The notes under the pieces are model-generated. The model saw nothing but the letters and a program-made list of their open reading frames with translations. It was not told the origin of the DNA and searched no databases. Shown here piece after piece: positions 52,812 to 62,238 of a DNA stretch of 64,000 bases (its first letter is position 1; every line of letters begins with the position of its first letter). The stretch comes from Flavobacterium sp. ALD4 (GTDB lineage: Bacteria > Bacteroidota > Bacteroidia > Flavobacteriales > Flavobacteriaceae), in NCBI RefSeq assembly GCF_002836475.1, contig NZ_PJBJ01000030.1:1334322-1398321 (forward strand). Reading direction: 5' to 3'. A program made the translations under genes and the position numbers.

Positions 52812-53627
52812 ATGGCAAACGTTAAAAAAGAAAGCACTTCAAACGGTGGAGGAATGGTTTCAGGGCTTATTATTATGGCATGTATTGGTGTAGGTGTATT
52901 AATCTGGAAATTCATCATGGGTAATCCATCGAATTTTGAAGGAGGAAATAATGAAGGAATTCCTTTGAACACTTTAGGTCAAGTATACCACGGGGGTGCA
53001 GTTGTGCCGGTATTATTAGGAATGTTATTAATGGTTCTTGTTTTTTCTATTGAAAGATTTTTCGTTATATCTAAAGCAGCTGGTAAAACTAAATTGGACA
53101 CGTTTATGACAAAGATACAAGCAAGTATCAAACAAGGTGAAATTGATGAAGCGATTGTTTCTTGTGACAAGCAACAAGGTTCTGTTGCAAATGCAATTAA
53201 ATCTGCACTAGTAAAATACCAAGCGGTTAAGAAAGAAGGATTCAATAGTGAAGAAGCTGCAGAGACTATTCACAAAGAAATCGAAGAGGCTACTTCACTT
53301 GAGATGCCAATGTTACAAAAGAATATGACAATCATTTCTTCTTTAGTTTCTTTAGGTACTCTTGTTGGATTGTTAGGAACTGTAGCGGGTATGATTAAAG
53401 CGTTTGGTGCATTAGCTGCCGCTGGAACTCCTGATCAAGCAGCTCTTGCAGCAGGTATTTCTGAAGCGCTGATTAATACTGCAACAGGTATTGGAACTTC
53501 AGCTGTAGCAATTATCTCTTACAATTTCTTTACTTCAAAAATTGATGATTTAACATATTCAATTGATGAGGCTGCCGTTTCCATTGTAAATACTTACAGA
53601 AGATTCAGAGGAAGTTTGAAGCAATAA
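52812..53627 (+). CDS. exbB: ExbB/TolQ/MotA-type proton channel protein
   Basis: A 271-residue inner-membrane protein that uses proton flow to energise TonB. I start at MANVKKESTSNGGGM; 21 codons upstream are open but look untranslated. Membrane segments are near residues 18-38 and 60-80, and a conserved two-segment region follows about residue 170 (LGTLVGLLGTVAGMIKAFGAL and ATGIGTSAVAIISYNFF). It starts an operon with two ExbD genes and TonB. Confidence 0.93.
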   Translation: MANVKKESTSNGGGMVSGLIIMACIGVGVLIWKFIMGNPSNFEGGNNEGIPLNTLGQVYHGGAVVPVLLGMLLMVLVFSIERFFVISKAAGKTKLDTFMTKIQASIKQGEIDEAIVSCDKQQGSVANAIKSALVKYQAVKKEGFNSEEAAETIHKEIEEATSLEMPMLQKNMTIISSLVSLGTLVGLLGTVAGMIKAFGALAAAGTPDQAALAAGISEALINTATGIGTSAVAIISYNFFTSKIDDLTYSIDEAAVSIVNTYRRFRGSLKQ

Positions 53628-53664
53628 TTATGTTGATATTTATATCAATTAAAAAACAAAAAGA

Positions 53665-54276
53665 ATGGCTAAAATAAAAATAAAAAAAAACCCGGGGTCT
53701 ACTGATATGACTGCGATGTGTGATGTTGCATTTCTTTTGCTTACCTTCTTTGTAATGACTTCGACAGCCAAAATACCTGAAGCATTGCCCGTGGATACTC
53801 CCTCTTCAACAGTTCAGACTAAATTACCTGAATCTGATTTAGCTACATTGAGTGTAGGTAAAGGGATGGTGTTTTTTGACCTGAAAGGAAAAGAAGTTCG
53901 TATGAGAACTTTAGAATTGATGGGAGAGAAGTACGGTATTACTTTTACTGATGGTGAAAAAAACACGTTTTCAAGAATGGATGATTTTGGTGTGCCAATC
54001 AGTAACCTAAAGCAAATTATTGATATGAAAGCTTCTGATAGAAGTAAGGCAGAACAGCCTGGTATTCCTAAAGATTCGACAGATAATCAATTGAAAGATT
54101 GGATCTATAATGCACGTCTTGCGAATATAGAGGTAAACGATAAAGAGCTGCAGGTCGCTATTAAAGGTGACGCAAAAGAGGAATATCCAGCCATTCTACA
54201 AGTGATGGATATGTTACAAGATCAAAAAATCAATAGCTTTAGTTTAGTTACTGGTTTAAGAGGAAAAGATTTTTAA
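53665..54276 (+). CDS. exbD: ExbD/TolR family protein (first)
   Basis: A 203-residue single-pass inner-membrane protein with a periplasmic domain. STDMTAMCDVAFLLLTFFVM holds the membrane segment with the essential Asp after TAMC. It is longer than E. coli ExbD (141 residues) because of an inserted periplasmic stretch around residues 75-135. It pairs with ExbB and a second ExbD, as is usual in Bacteroidota. Confidence 0.93.
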   Translation: MAKIKIKKNPGSTDMTAMCDVAFLLLTFFVMTSTAKIPEALPVDTPSSTVQTKLPESDLATLSVGKGMVFFDLKGKEVRMRTLELMGEKYGITFTDGEKNTFSRMDDFGVPISNLKQIIDMKASDRSKAEQPGIPKDSTDNQLKDWIYNARLANIEVNDKELQVAIKGDAKEEYPAILQVMDMLQDQKINSFSLVTGLRGKDF

Positions 54277-54294
54277 TAAAAAAAAGACACTAAA

Positions 54295-54846
54295 ATGGCT
54301 GAATTAAATACCGGCGACGGTGGAGGCAAAAAAGGTGGGAAAGTAAGGAGTAAAAAATCAAATGCAAAAGTAGATTTAACTGCTATGGTTGATTTGGCCT
54401 TCTTATTAATTACATTTTTTATGCTTACCACGACATTGTCTAAACCTCAATCGATGAGCTTGGGGTTGCCAGATAAAGATCCGGATGAGAAGAGTGCGGA
54501 TATTAAGGTTGATGAAAATCGTACGATGACTGTGATGTTAGGAGATGATAATAAGATGATTTTTTATATGGGTTTGTTGGCTACGCCAATAGCTGGTCCT
54601 AAGGAAATTACATTCGGTAAAGATGGTTTGCGTAAGGAGATTCTAGAAAGAAAGCAATCTGTACTAGCGTATACGGGAAATAAGGACAAAGGGATGATCG
54701 TTATTATCAAGCCTAGTAAGAAATCAAGTTATAAAAATGTGATTGACATACTAGATGAGATGGCTATCTCTGATGTACCAACCTATACTATAGTTAATGA
54801 TTTTTCGGCTGAGGAACTAAAATTGTTAGAAGGAAAACAAGAGTAA
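54295..54846 (+). CDS. exbD: ExbD/TolR family protein (second)
   Basis: A 183-residue paralogue of the preceding gene. The N-terminus is Gly/Lys-rich (GGGKKGGKVRSKKSNAK), then VDLTAMVDLAFLLITFFML with the channel Asp. The periplasmic part ends VIDILDEMAISDVPTYTIV. It lies 18 bases after the first exbD. Two different ExbD proteins suggest a mixed complex. Confidence 0.93.
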   Translation: MAELNTGDGGGKKGGKVRSKKSNAKVDLTAMVDLAFLLITFFMLTTTLSKPQSMSLGLPDKDPDEKSADIKVDENRTMTVMLGDDNKMIFYMGLLATPIAGPKEITFGKDGLRKEILERKQSVLAYTGNKDKGMIVIIKPSKKSSYKNVIDILDEMAISDVPTYTIVNDFSAEELKLLEGKQE

Positions 54847-54880
54847 TCTTGTTTTCTTAATAACCTAATAATTAAGAAAA

Positions 54881-55675
54881 ATGAAATTAGACATATTAAA
54901 AAATCAATGGCTTGATATCGTATTCGAAGGTCGTAACAAAACTTACGGAGCTTATGAATTAAGAAAGTCAAACAGAAAAACTACTATAAAAGCGCTTATT
55001 CTAGGAGCGATATTTTTTAGTATTGCTCTGGCTGCTCCTCTCATCATAGACTTGCTTCCTAAAGGCGCTGAGGAAGATATGGACAGAGATATCAAGATCA
55101 CGGCCATTAAGTTACCTCCAAAGAAGGAAGAACCTAAATTAAATGTTCCACCTCCACCCCCACCACCACCAAAAGTGGATCAGGTTAAGTTTGTGAAGCC
55201 AGTGGTTGCTAAAGCAGATGAAGTGACTGAAGAGCCGCCGAAAATTGTGGAGATTAAGGAAAAAAAGCTTGGTGCTGAAACTATTAAAGGAGATCCAGAT
55301 GCAGTTTTGTCCGTAGCTCCAGTAGGTCCGGGCCCAACTAAAATTGTTGAAGAGGACAATCAGATTTACAACACGGCAGGTATCGAAGTAAAACCTGAAT
55401 TTCCAGGTGGTATGGCTAAATTCTACAAGTATGTGGGAGACAACTATAGAGCCCCTGAAGAAGAGGGTCTTAGAGGAAAGGTTTATGTTACTTTTGTAGT
55501 GGAAAAAGATGGGTCATTGACTGATATCAAGGTATTAAGAGATATTGGTTATGGAACAGGAAAAGAAGCCATTCGAGTTTTAAACAGATGTCCGAGATGG
55601 AATCCAGGTATTCAAAATGGAAAACCGGTTAGAGTGTTATACTCTCTTCCGATCCAGATTCAAACTGCGGATTAA
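54881..55675 (+). CDS. tonB: TonB energy transducer
   Basis: A 264-residue TonB. An N-terminal cytoplasmic segment with YGAYELRKSNRK precedes the membrane anchor (residues 32-53). A proline-rich span (PPPPPPPPKVDQVKFVKPV) crosses the periplasm. The C-terminal TonB domain (PEFPGGMAKFYKYVGDNY, VTFVVEKDGSLTDIKVL, NPGIQNGKPVRVLYSLPI) contacts outer-membrane SusC/TonB-dependent receptors. Its stop overlaps the ATG of the next gene (TAATG). Confidence 0.95.
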   Translation: MKLDILKNQWLDIVFEGRNKTYGAYELRKSNRKTTIKALILGAIFFSIALAAPLIIDLLPKGAEEDMDRDIKITAIKLPPKKEEPKLNVPPPPPPPPKVDQVKFVKPVVAKADEVTEEPPKIVEIKEKKLGAETIKGDPDAVLSVAPVGPGPTKIVEEDNQIYNTAGIEVKPEFPGGMAKFYKYVGDNYRAPEEEGLRGKVYVTFVVEKDGSLTDIKVLRDIGYGTGKEAIRVLNRCPRWNPGIQNGKPVRVLYSLPIQIQTAD

Positions 55676-55905
55676 TGTTGGAAAAAGAGATTATAAATAT
55701 TCAGAAGAAATCGCTCAAAGAGCGATTTCTTCTCGTTATGGCAATTTTGTTTTTCGTTGTTTATCTAGTTTTGGGATTATTGATTATCTTTATGAAAAAC
55801 TTTCCCTTAGATATGAATATGGGGTATAGGATTGCCTTTGGAATTCTTCTCATTGTGTATTCTATTATAAGAGGGATACGCATTATAAATGATAATAAAG
55901 ATTAA
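55675..55905 (+). CDS. small membrane protein in the TonB operon
   Basis: A 76-residue protein with two hydrophobic segments (FLLVMAILFFVVYLVLGLLI and YRIAFGILLIVYSII) and charged ends. Start and the tonB stop share one base, so it is coupled to TonB. The function is unknown; by position it may belong to the Ton machinery. Confidence 0.8.
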   Translation: MLEKEIINIQKKSLKERFLLVMAILFFVVYLVLGLLIIFMKNFPLDMNMGYRIAFGILLIVYSIIRGIRIINDNKD

Positions 55906-55908
55906 ACT

Positions 55909-56832
55909 ATGAAAAACTTCGCAGGGCGTATTTATCTATTGGTTTTAATGATTTCAATCTTATCAATTGGCTGTAAAAAATCAGTTGAGGAGAAAGAAAC
56001 GATACTTAAAGGAACAGCTACAATCCTCGTTGACGAAACTCTAAAACCGGTAATGGAAGATGAGATTACCATTTTTCAGAACCAATATAAAGCCACGATA
56101 CTATTGGAATCGAGGTCTGAAAAAGAAGTGATGCGAGCGTTTCTTAAAGACACGTCGCGTATTGTTATCTTAGCCAGAAAGTTGAATGAAGAGGAGGGTA
56201 AATATTTTGAACGGCTTAAAATTAAACCTAAAACAACTAAAATCGGTACTGATGCAATTGCTTTTATTTCTAAGAAAAGTAATAATGACACATTGGTAGC
56301 TCTTAAAGATGTGATTCTGTTTATGCAGGGGAAGCCGCAAACAAGTATTAAAGGTTTGGTTTTCGATAATCCAAACTCTAGTACGGTGCGCTATATGAAT
56401 AAGTTGGCTGGAATAGAAGAAATGCCTAAAGAAGGGGTTTACTCTTTTAAGTTTAATAAGGACGTTGTTAAATTTGTATCTGAAAATGATGGTATGATTG
56501 GTGTTGTCGGTCTAAATTGGCTGTATCAGCCATCACCTGACATGAAGGATCTCATAAAAAATATTAACGTATTAAGTGTTAAAGGAGAGGGTAGTGAGGG
56601 CTTTGTTGCTCCTACTCAAAACAATTTAGCCGAAGGAAAATACCCTTTGGCACGTGATTTGTATATAATTAACTGTCAGGGATCTTTGGGTTTAGGAATG
56701 GGGTTCGCTTCATTTGTTGCCGGGGACATAGGACAAAGGATAATTTTGAAAGCAGGACTGTTGCCTGTTCGCATGCCTCCTAGAAAAGTTATATTTAAAA
56801 ACAAATCAAGTAATGAAAATGAAAATGAATAA
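55909..56832 (+). CDS. PstS-like substrate-binding lipoprotein
   Basis: A 307-residue protein with a lipoprotein signal ending LSIGC. It has the periplasmic phosphate-binding fold of PstS (GTATILVDETLKPVMEDEIT, TKIGTDAIAFISKKSNND, GLVFDNPNSSTVRYM). No phosphate ABC permease genes are nearby, so it is not the usual phosphate importer. Its fixed place between tonB and the TPR gene suggests a link to Ton function. It ends in an Asn/Glu repeat. Confidence 0.88.
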   Translation: MKNFAGRIYLLVLMISILSIGCKKSVEEKETILKGTATILVDETLKPVMEDEITIFQNQYKATILLESRSEKEVMRAFLKDTSRIVILARKLNEEEGKYFERLKIKPKTTKIGTDAIAFISKKSNNDTLVALKDVILFMQGKPQTSIKGLVFDNPNSSTVRYMNKLAGIEEMPKEGVYSFKFNKDVVKFVSENDGMIGVVGLNWLYQPSPDMKDLIKNINVLSVKGEGSEGFVAPTQNNLAEGKYPLARDLYIINCQGSLGLGMGFASFVAGDIGQRIILKAGLLPVRMPPRKVIFKNKSSNENENE

Positions 56833-56848
56833 ATCAAATAAAGTTAAA

Positions 56849-58528
56849 ATGAACAAATTTAAAATTTTAAGTGTTGCCTTTCTGGCCACGGTATCCGTAT
56901 TGAACGCACAGGATATAGATCAAGCTAAAAAGGCGATTGACGCAGAACAATTTGAAAGTGCCAAATCGACTTTGAAATCAATCATTAAATCTGACCCATC
57001 AGAAGGAAAAGCATACTTTCTTTTAGGGAACGTATATCTTGTACAAAAGGTGGCAGATTCTGCTAAAATGAGCTATCAAAAAGGTATAGCTGCTAAGGAT
57101 GATGAGCATTTTAATTATATTGGATTGGGACAATTGGATCTTAATAATGGAGATGTTGCCGCAGCTAAAATTAAATTTGAAATAGCTAAAAATGAAATGG
57201 GGAGAAGAGACTATTCAGAGTACGTATATATTGCACGTGCTTACATGAATTCTGACAAACCGGATTATAAAGCCGCTCTTCAGACTTTGAATCTTGCTAA
57301 TGAAAGAAATGCTGAGGAGCCTCAAGTGCTTTTGGCTTTTGGTGATGCTCATTATGGTGATAAAAACCAAAACGCAGCCTATTCAGCATACCGTAATGCT
57401 TTTCAGGCAGATAACTCTTTAATTAGAGCAAAAATGCAGTTGGGAGTTTTACTTAAAGGAGCGAAAGCATATGTAGAAGCTGTAAATGCTTTTAATGATG
57501 TAATCGCAACAAGTCCTAATTACGGTCCTCTTTATCGTGAATTAGCAGAGACGTATTACTATTGGGCAGTTAATGTTCCTTCTAGAAATGATGAATACAT
57601 GAAACAAGCATTGTCGTATTATGAAAAATATATGGGTTTAACGGATTATTCTTTAGCTTCACGTATGCGTCATGCCGACTTCCTAATTGTTGCTCAGGAT
57701 TATAAAGCTTTAGAAGTTGAGGCTAATGAAATGAAGATAATTGACAATGTAAATCCTAGGATTTTACGTTATTTAGGTTATTCTGCATACTTTAATGGAA
57801 ATGTGGACGTGGCTATTAAAGCTCTTGAAGATTATACTTCAAACCCAAGCAGTAACGTAATGTCACTTGATTATTTATATCTGGGTTTATCCAATATCAA
57901 AAAAGCGACAATGGGTACTGATTTAACAGTCGTAGAACCTGTATTGTTTATGAAAGGAATCGAACTTCTTAAGAAAGCGGTTGCTATGGATAAGGCTGTT
58001 GTGAGTGAACTAGGCGATGCAGGTAAGGGACTTTATGAGCAAAAATTATATAAAGAAGCTGCTGGAATTTTCGAAATCGCGACTTCAAATAAAGAATCTA
58101 AAAATTACTTGCTTGACAATTTTTATTTAGGTAATTCACTTTATTTTGACAACACAAGGACTGGAGCAGTGAAAGATTCTATCGCCTTACAAAAAGCAGA
58201 TGTCGCTTTTGGAAATGTGATTGAAGCGTCTCCAGAAACTCAAGATGTTTACGTTTATCGCGCAAGAACTAATACGTTACTTGGAAATGATGAGCTAATG
58301 ATTAAATATTACCAACAGTATATTGATATTGTAACTAAGAAAGGTCCTGAAGAAATGGCTAAGGCTACTGTGAAGGGTAAATTAGTTGAGGCGTACAATA
58401 CAATGGCTGCAGGTTATGCAAACACTGATAAAGTTAAAGCTATTGAATTTTTCAACAGAACTCTTGCTATTGATCCTGAAAATGGATATGCAAAGCAATC
58501 AGTGGAGATGCTTAAGGGTAAGAAATAA
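56849..58528 (+). CDS. secreted tetratricopeptide repeat protein
   Basis: A 559-residue protein. I start at MNKFKILSVAFLATVSVLNA, a signal peptide; an ATG at 56813 overlaps the previous gene. TPR units run through the protein (AKSTLKSIIKSDPSEGKAYF, AVNAFNDVIATSPNYGPLYR, KAIEFFNRTLAIDPENGYAK). It probably acts as a periplasmic scaffold. It is the last gene of the TonB operon, before a terminator. Confidence 0.88.
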   Translation: MNKFKILSVAFLATVSVLNAQDIDQAKKAIDAEQFESAKSTLKSIIKSDPSEGKAYFLLGNVYLVQKVADSAKMSYQKGIAAKDDEHFNYIGLGQLDLNNGDVAAAKIKFEIAKNEMGRRDYSEYVYIARAYMNSDKPDYKAALQTLNLANERNAEEPQVLLAFGDAHYGDKNQNAAYSAYRNAFQADNSLIRAKMQLGVLLKGAKAYVEAVNAFNDVIATSPNYGPLYRELAETYYYWAVNVPSRNDEYMKQALSYYEKYMGLTDYSLASRMRHADFLIVAQDYKALEVEANEMKIIDNVNPRILRYLGYSAYFNGNVDVAIKALEDYTSNPSSNVMSLDYLYLGLSNIKKATMGTDLTVVEPVLFMKGIELLKKAVAMDKAVVSELGDAGKGLYEQKLYKEAAGIFEIATSNKESKNYLLDNFYLGNSLYFDNTRTGAVKDSIALQKADVAFGNVIEASPETQDVYVYRARTNTLLGNDELMIKYYQQYIDIVTKKGPEEMAKATVKGKLVEAYNTMAAGYANTDKVKAIEFFNRTLAIDPENGYAKQSVEMLKGKK

Positions 58529-58546
58529 TAAGATTATTTTATAGTG

Positions 58547-58582
58547 GAAAACCGATAGTTGAAAAACTATCGGTTTTTTTAT
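58547..58582 (+). terminator. terminator of the TonB operon
   Basis: AAAACCGATAGTT and AACTATCGGTTTT form a strong stem with a GAAA loop and a T run. Confidence 0.9.
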
Positions 58583-58772
58583 CCAACTATTTTTTTTAAT
58601 TACAGTAGTAATGATAAGAGTTGTGTTGCTGCGGAGTTGTATAGCCTGCTCGTGGTTTCTACGTAGTTTGAAAAACAATCGATATTTTGTTCATTTATTG
58701 GTTTTGAACACGTATAGTGTAGAATTTCAATGAAGGTTTTAGTAATAATAATTTAAGTCCTTTCAAATGACC

Positions 58773-58780
58773 TATCTTTG
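58773..58780 (+). promoter_or_regulatory. queE promoter (-7 element)
   Basis: TATCTTTG followed by CA lies 18 bases before the queE start. No -33 was clear. Confidence 0.5.
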
Positions 58781-58797
58781 CACTTTAAATTACAATA

Positions 58798-59430
58798 ATG
58801 TTATCAAAAGAAATACAGTTAGAAGTTAACAAAGGAGCAATGCTTCCATTGATGGAAGAGTTTTATACTATTCAGGGAGAAGGTTTTCATACGGGAACTG
58901 CTGCCTACTTTGTAAGAATTGGAGGTTGCGATGTCGGTTGTCACTGGTGTGATGTTAAAGAAAGTTGGAATGCAGAATTGCATCCGCCTTCAAGCATCGA
59001 TCAAATTGTGACCAATGCCAAAAAATATGCAGAGACAGTTGTAGTGACAGGGGGAGAGCCATTAATGTGGGATATGACGTTGCTGACCCAGACGTTAATG
59101 GATAATGGACGAAAGGTTCATATTGAAACTTCAGGCGCTTATCCTCTTACTGGGACATGGGATTGGATTTGTTTGTCTCCAAAGAAAAATAAGCTACCCA
59201 CTCAAACGGTGTATGATAATGCACATGAGTTAAAGGTTATCATATTTAATAAACATGATTTTATTTTTGCAGAGGAGCAAGCCGAGCTGGTAAATGACGG
59301 TGCTATTTTATTTCTTCAGCCTGAATGGAGCAAGAAAGAAGAAATGACTCCGCTAATCGTGGACTATGTTATGGATAATCCAAAATGGAGAGTGTCTCTT
59401 CAAACGCACAAATATCTTAACATCCCTTAA
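58798..59430 (+). CDS. queE: 7-carboxy-7-deazaguanine synthase
   Basis: A radical-SAM enzyme of 210 residues in queuosine synthesis that converts 6-carboxytetrahydropterin to 7-carboxy-7-deazaguanine. The cluster Cys are 44, 48 and 51 (GGCDVGCHWCDVKESW, CX3CX2C). VVVTGGEPLMW and HIETSGAYPL are SAM-binding blocks. Length fits the short Bacteroidota QueE. It acts upstream of QueA, encoded at 39901. Confidence 0.94.
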   Translation: MLSKEIQLEVNKGAMLPLMEEFYTIQGEGFHTGTAAYFVRIGGCDVGCHWCDVKESWNAELHPPSSIDQIVTNAKKYAETVVVTGGEPLMWDMTLLTQTLMDNGRKVHIETSGAYPLTGTWDWICLSPKKNKLPTQTVYDNAHELKVIIFNKHDFIFAEEQAELVNDGAILFLQPEWSKKEEMTPLIVDYVMDNPKWRVSLQTHKYLNIP

Positions 59431-59446
59431 GGAGTTCAGAATAAGT

Positions 59447-59484
59447 AGAAAAAGCCAAACAACAATTGTCGTTTGGCTTTTTTA
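59447..59484 (+). terminator. terminator after queE
   Basis: AAAAAGCCAAAC and GTTTGGCTTTTTT form a stem around AACAATTGTC. Confidence 0.85.
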
Positions 59485-59537
59485 TTGCGTTTAAGGATGG
59501 AGCTATATCCAGTTTTTTTTCTTTTTTGTCCTTGTTT

Positions 59538-60245
59538 CTAAATTGACAGCTTCGCCAGATAATCATAATGTTCCCCTTCAAGAACCAATTCAGATTTTAG
59601 GCCATTGGCAAAAGCCGCATTTTGTAGCGTGTTGTAGTCAATGTACATCCAGTTGAAAGGTTTTTCCTTTTCGCCTTTATAGGCAATATTAAAAACTACC
59701 TCTCCGTAATATTCATTATCGGATGGAATCCATTTTCCTCCATCTTCATCATCATCAAACATATAGATAATGTCGGAGCTGTCTAATAGAATTTGGCCTC
59801 CAGGATTCAAGAGTGATTTTAGTTTCACAAGGAAATTCGGAATATTTTTTAGTTTTCCGCACATTCCTGCGCCATTCATTAATAATAAAATCGTATCATA
59901 TGTTTCATTTTCTAATGTCATTACATCTTGTACTCGGGCATCTTTGATCCCTCGAAGTGAGCAAGCTTGTATTGCATTTGACGAAATGTCTATTGCAGTC
60001 ACTTCTAAATTCAACTCGTTCTGTAAATACAAACTATGACTTCCGGCGCCGCAACCTACGTCCAGAATCTTTCCTTTGGCAAGCTGTAAGGCTTTTTGTT
60101 CCATATTGGGCATTTCATTGTAGGAACGAAATAAATAAGCCACACTCATTTCATCTTCCTCGGAGATTGTGGTTTCGGTAATTAAATCCTCAGGGGAATT
60201 ATTCGTTTGATAATCTAGGATGGCTTTGCCAAAAAGGTCTTTCAT
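59538..60245 (-). CDS. class I SAM-dependent methyltransferase
   Basis: A 235-residue cytoplasmic methyltransferase. The start at 60245 (MKDLFGKAILDYQTNN) avoids eight unlikely upstream residues. ILDVGCGAGSHSLYL is motif I, VTAIDISSNAIQACSLRGI motif II, and LLMNGAGMCGKLKNI and LLNPGGQILLDSSDI follow. The substrate is not apparent. It lies divergent from the YkgJ-type gene. Confidence 0.85.
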   Translation of the reverse strand: MKDLFGKAILDYQTNNSPEDLITETTISEEDEMSVAYLFRSYNEMPNMEQKALQLAKGKILDVGCGAGSHSLYLQNELNLEVTAIDISSNAIQACSLRGIKDARVQDVMTLENETYDTILLLMNGAGMCGKLKNIPNFLVKLKSLLNPGGQILLDSSDIIYMFDDDEDGGKWIPSDNEYYGEVVFNIAYKGEKEKPFNWMYIDYNTLQNAAFANGLKSELVLEGEHYDYLAKLSI

Positions 60246-60300
60246 TGTTTGTATTTCAAAATTCAACATTCATTAATCAAAGTTCATCGTTCAAAAAGTG

Positions 60301-60308
60301 TAGTTTTG
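60301..60308 (+). promoter_or_regulatory. candidate promoter of the YkgJ-type gene
   Basis: TAGTTTTG followed by CA lies 24 bases before the TTG start at 60332, matching the -7 consensus; no -33 is visible. Confidence 0.4.
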
Positions 60309-60331
60309 CAAAGAATTTTTAAACTCTGAAA

Positions 60332-60826
60332 TTGAAACCTATTTTAAACGAACTTGGAAAACTTGCCAAAGATAAGCATATAGAAAACAAAAAGTATTTC
60401 GATAAGCTTAAAAAGAAGACGCCTAAAAATTTAGATTATGTGATGCAAGACCTGCATGATGCTGAATTCAAGAAAACGGATTGTTTAAAATGCGCGAATT
60501 GTTGTAAAACAACGGGGCCTCTATTTACATCTGCAGACATAGAACGTGTGTCAAAATATCTTAAGCAAAAACCACAGCAGTTTATTGAGCAATATCTTCG
60601 TGTTGATGAAGATCAGGATTACGTATTGCAAAGTGTCCCATGTACTTTTCTGGATCATGAAAACGCGTGCATGATTTATGACGTGCGACCAAAGGCCTGT
60701 CGAGAATTCCCACACACTGATAGAAAGAAGTTTCAGCAAATCACAGACCTTACGTTGAAGAATATCCCAATTTGCCCTGCTGCCTTTAATATTGTAGAGG
60801 AAATGAAGAAAAAATTGCCGCTGTAG
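60332..60826 (+). CDS. YkgJ-type cysteine cluster protein
   Basis: A 164-residue protein with the zinc/iron-chelating cysteine cluster: CLKCANCCKTTGPLF near residue 53, then VPCTFLDHENACMIYDVRP and CREFPH. The family is uncharacterised and presumed metal binding. The start is TTG, chosen because MKPILNELGKLAKDKHIENK has the family's N-terminal helix and no ATG is nearby. An alternative start cannot be excluded. Confidence 0.85.
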   Translation: MKPILNELGKLAKDKHIENKKYFDKLKKKTPKNLDYVMQDLHDAEFKKTDCLKCANCCKTTGPLFTSADIERVSKYLKQKPQQFIEQYLRVDEDQDYVLQSVPCTFLDHENACMIYDVRPKACREFPHTDRKKFQQITDLTLKNIPICPAAFNIVEEMKKKLPL

Positions 60827-60853
60827 TTAGTGCGAAAACGTATTGTGGCTTTT

Positions 60854-62152
60854 CTAGTATATCAAATATTTCTCTCTCATTTTCTTAAATTGGTCTAAAC
60901 CGTTTTGCCAACTTTGGCTGATCTCAGTTTCTGATAGGCCAGCTTCAATTTGTTGTTGTAGTTTTTGAGTTCCGACCAGTTTTGTGAAGAAGGGATTAAA
61001 GAACTTTGATTGCTCAGTTGTAGTAGTGTAGGCTTTAATGAGCCATTTCAATTCTAGTTGGCGTAGTTCATTTATACTTGATAAATCTTCTCCAAAACAT
61101 ACTACTTGATTGTAAGTTGGATTTTGTGCTCCTATATTGGGTTTTGGGACAAAGCTGAAATTGCTTTTTGGCAAATAGGGTGAGCCGTAAATTTGGAATT
61201 GTTTTTCAGTTCCTCTTCCTACGCTAACATTTGTTCCTTCAAAAAAGCACAAGCTAGGATATAGATTGATCGCTTGGTCGTTTGGTAAGTTAGGAGAGGG
61301 TTTTGCGAGGAGGCTATATTGCATATTTCTATTATAATAAGAACATGGGATAACAGTCAGTTTGCAACTGATTCCGTTTTCCAACCATTGCTCTCCATTA
61401 ATCATTTGTGCATATTCGCCAATGGTCATACCGTGTAAAACTGGAATGGGATGCATGCCAACAAAACTAGTGAATTCTTTTTCTAGAATCGGTCCGTCAA
61501 CGATACTTCCGTTAGGGTTGGGCCTGTCTAAAATGATTAATGGAATATTATTTTCTGCACAAGCTTCCATTATATAATGCAGTGAGGAGATGTAAGTGTA
61601 AAATCGAGCTCCCACATCTTGTAAGTCAAAAACCATGATATCAATTCCTGCTAATTGTTGCGACTTTGGTTTTTTATTATTACCATAAAGCGAAATAATA
61701 GGTAATCTAGTTTTAGAATCCATTCCGTCGATAACATGTTCTCCGGCATCAGCATTGCCGCGAAAACCATGCTCTGGGGCAAATATTTTTTGGACACTGA
61801 TTTTTTGGTCCAATAAGAAATCAATTAAATGGATTTGTGTTTTTTTATCGGCAAAACGGATGGGTTCTTCTTCAATTAGTACAATACCTGATTGATTGGT
61901 TACAACTCCAACTTTATTGTTTTTCAAGAGGGGTAAATATACCGTATACTTATCAGCACCGGTTTTGATCGAATGTCTCTCATTAATGTGAGGTTGTAAA
62001 GAATCTTCCTTCGAATGAACTGCTAATGTTGCTTCGCTGTCTGGTGATTTGGCTTGTCTTACTGCTTTCGTTTTACTTATTGTACTGGAGCAAGAAATCA
62101 AAATCATTGTTAGAACTAGGATAGATGAAATATTCTTAAAAAATGGAGTCAT
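60854..62152 (-). CDS. DUF1343 lipoprotein, NamZ-like exo-beta-N-acetylmuramidase
   Basis: A 432-residue protein with a lipoprotein signal ending LISCSS. DUF1343 includes NamZ, which releases N-acetylmuramic acid from peptidoglycan fragments. KVGVVTNQSGIV, FAPEHGFRGNADAGE, VFDLQDVGARFYTYISSLHY, LDRPNPNGSIVDGPIL and FEGTNVSVGRGTEKQF are family-conserved. It probably sits on the outer membrane or periplasmic face and serves cell-wall recycling. Divergent from the permease gene. Confidence 0.9.
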   Translation of the reverse strand: MTPFFKNISSILVLTMILISCSSTISKTKAVRQAKSPDSEATLAVHSKEDSLQPHINERHSIKTGADKYTVYLPLLKNNKVGVVTNQSGIVLIEEEPIRFADKKTQIHLIDFLLDQKISVQKIFAPEHGFRGNADAGEHVIDGMDSKTRLPIISLYGNNKKPKSQQLAGIDIMVFDLQDVGARFYTYISSLHYIMEACAENNIPLIILDRPNPNGSIVDGPILEKEFTSFVGMHPIPVLHGMTIGEYAQMINGEQWLENGISCKLTVIPCSYYNRNMQYSLLAKPSPNLPNDQAINLYPSLCFFEGTNVSVGRGTEKQFQIYGSPYLPKSNFSFVPKPNIGAQNPTYNQVVCFGEDLSSINELRQLELKWLIKAYTTTTEQSKFFNPFFTKLVGTQKLQQQIEAGLSETEISQSWQNGLDQFKKMREKYLIY

Positions 62153-62238
62153 AAAATGGATTAGAATAAAATTAGGGGCAATTAGCGTAATTCGTGTTTT
62201 AGCTGTATTTTTGAATCCAAATCAGACACTTAATCAAA

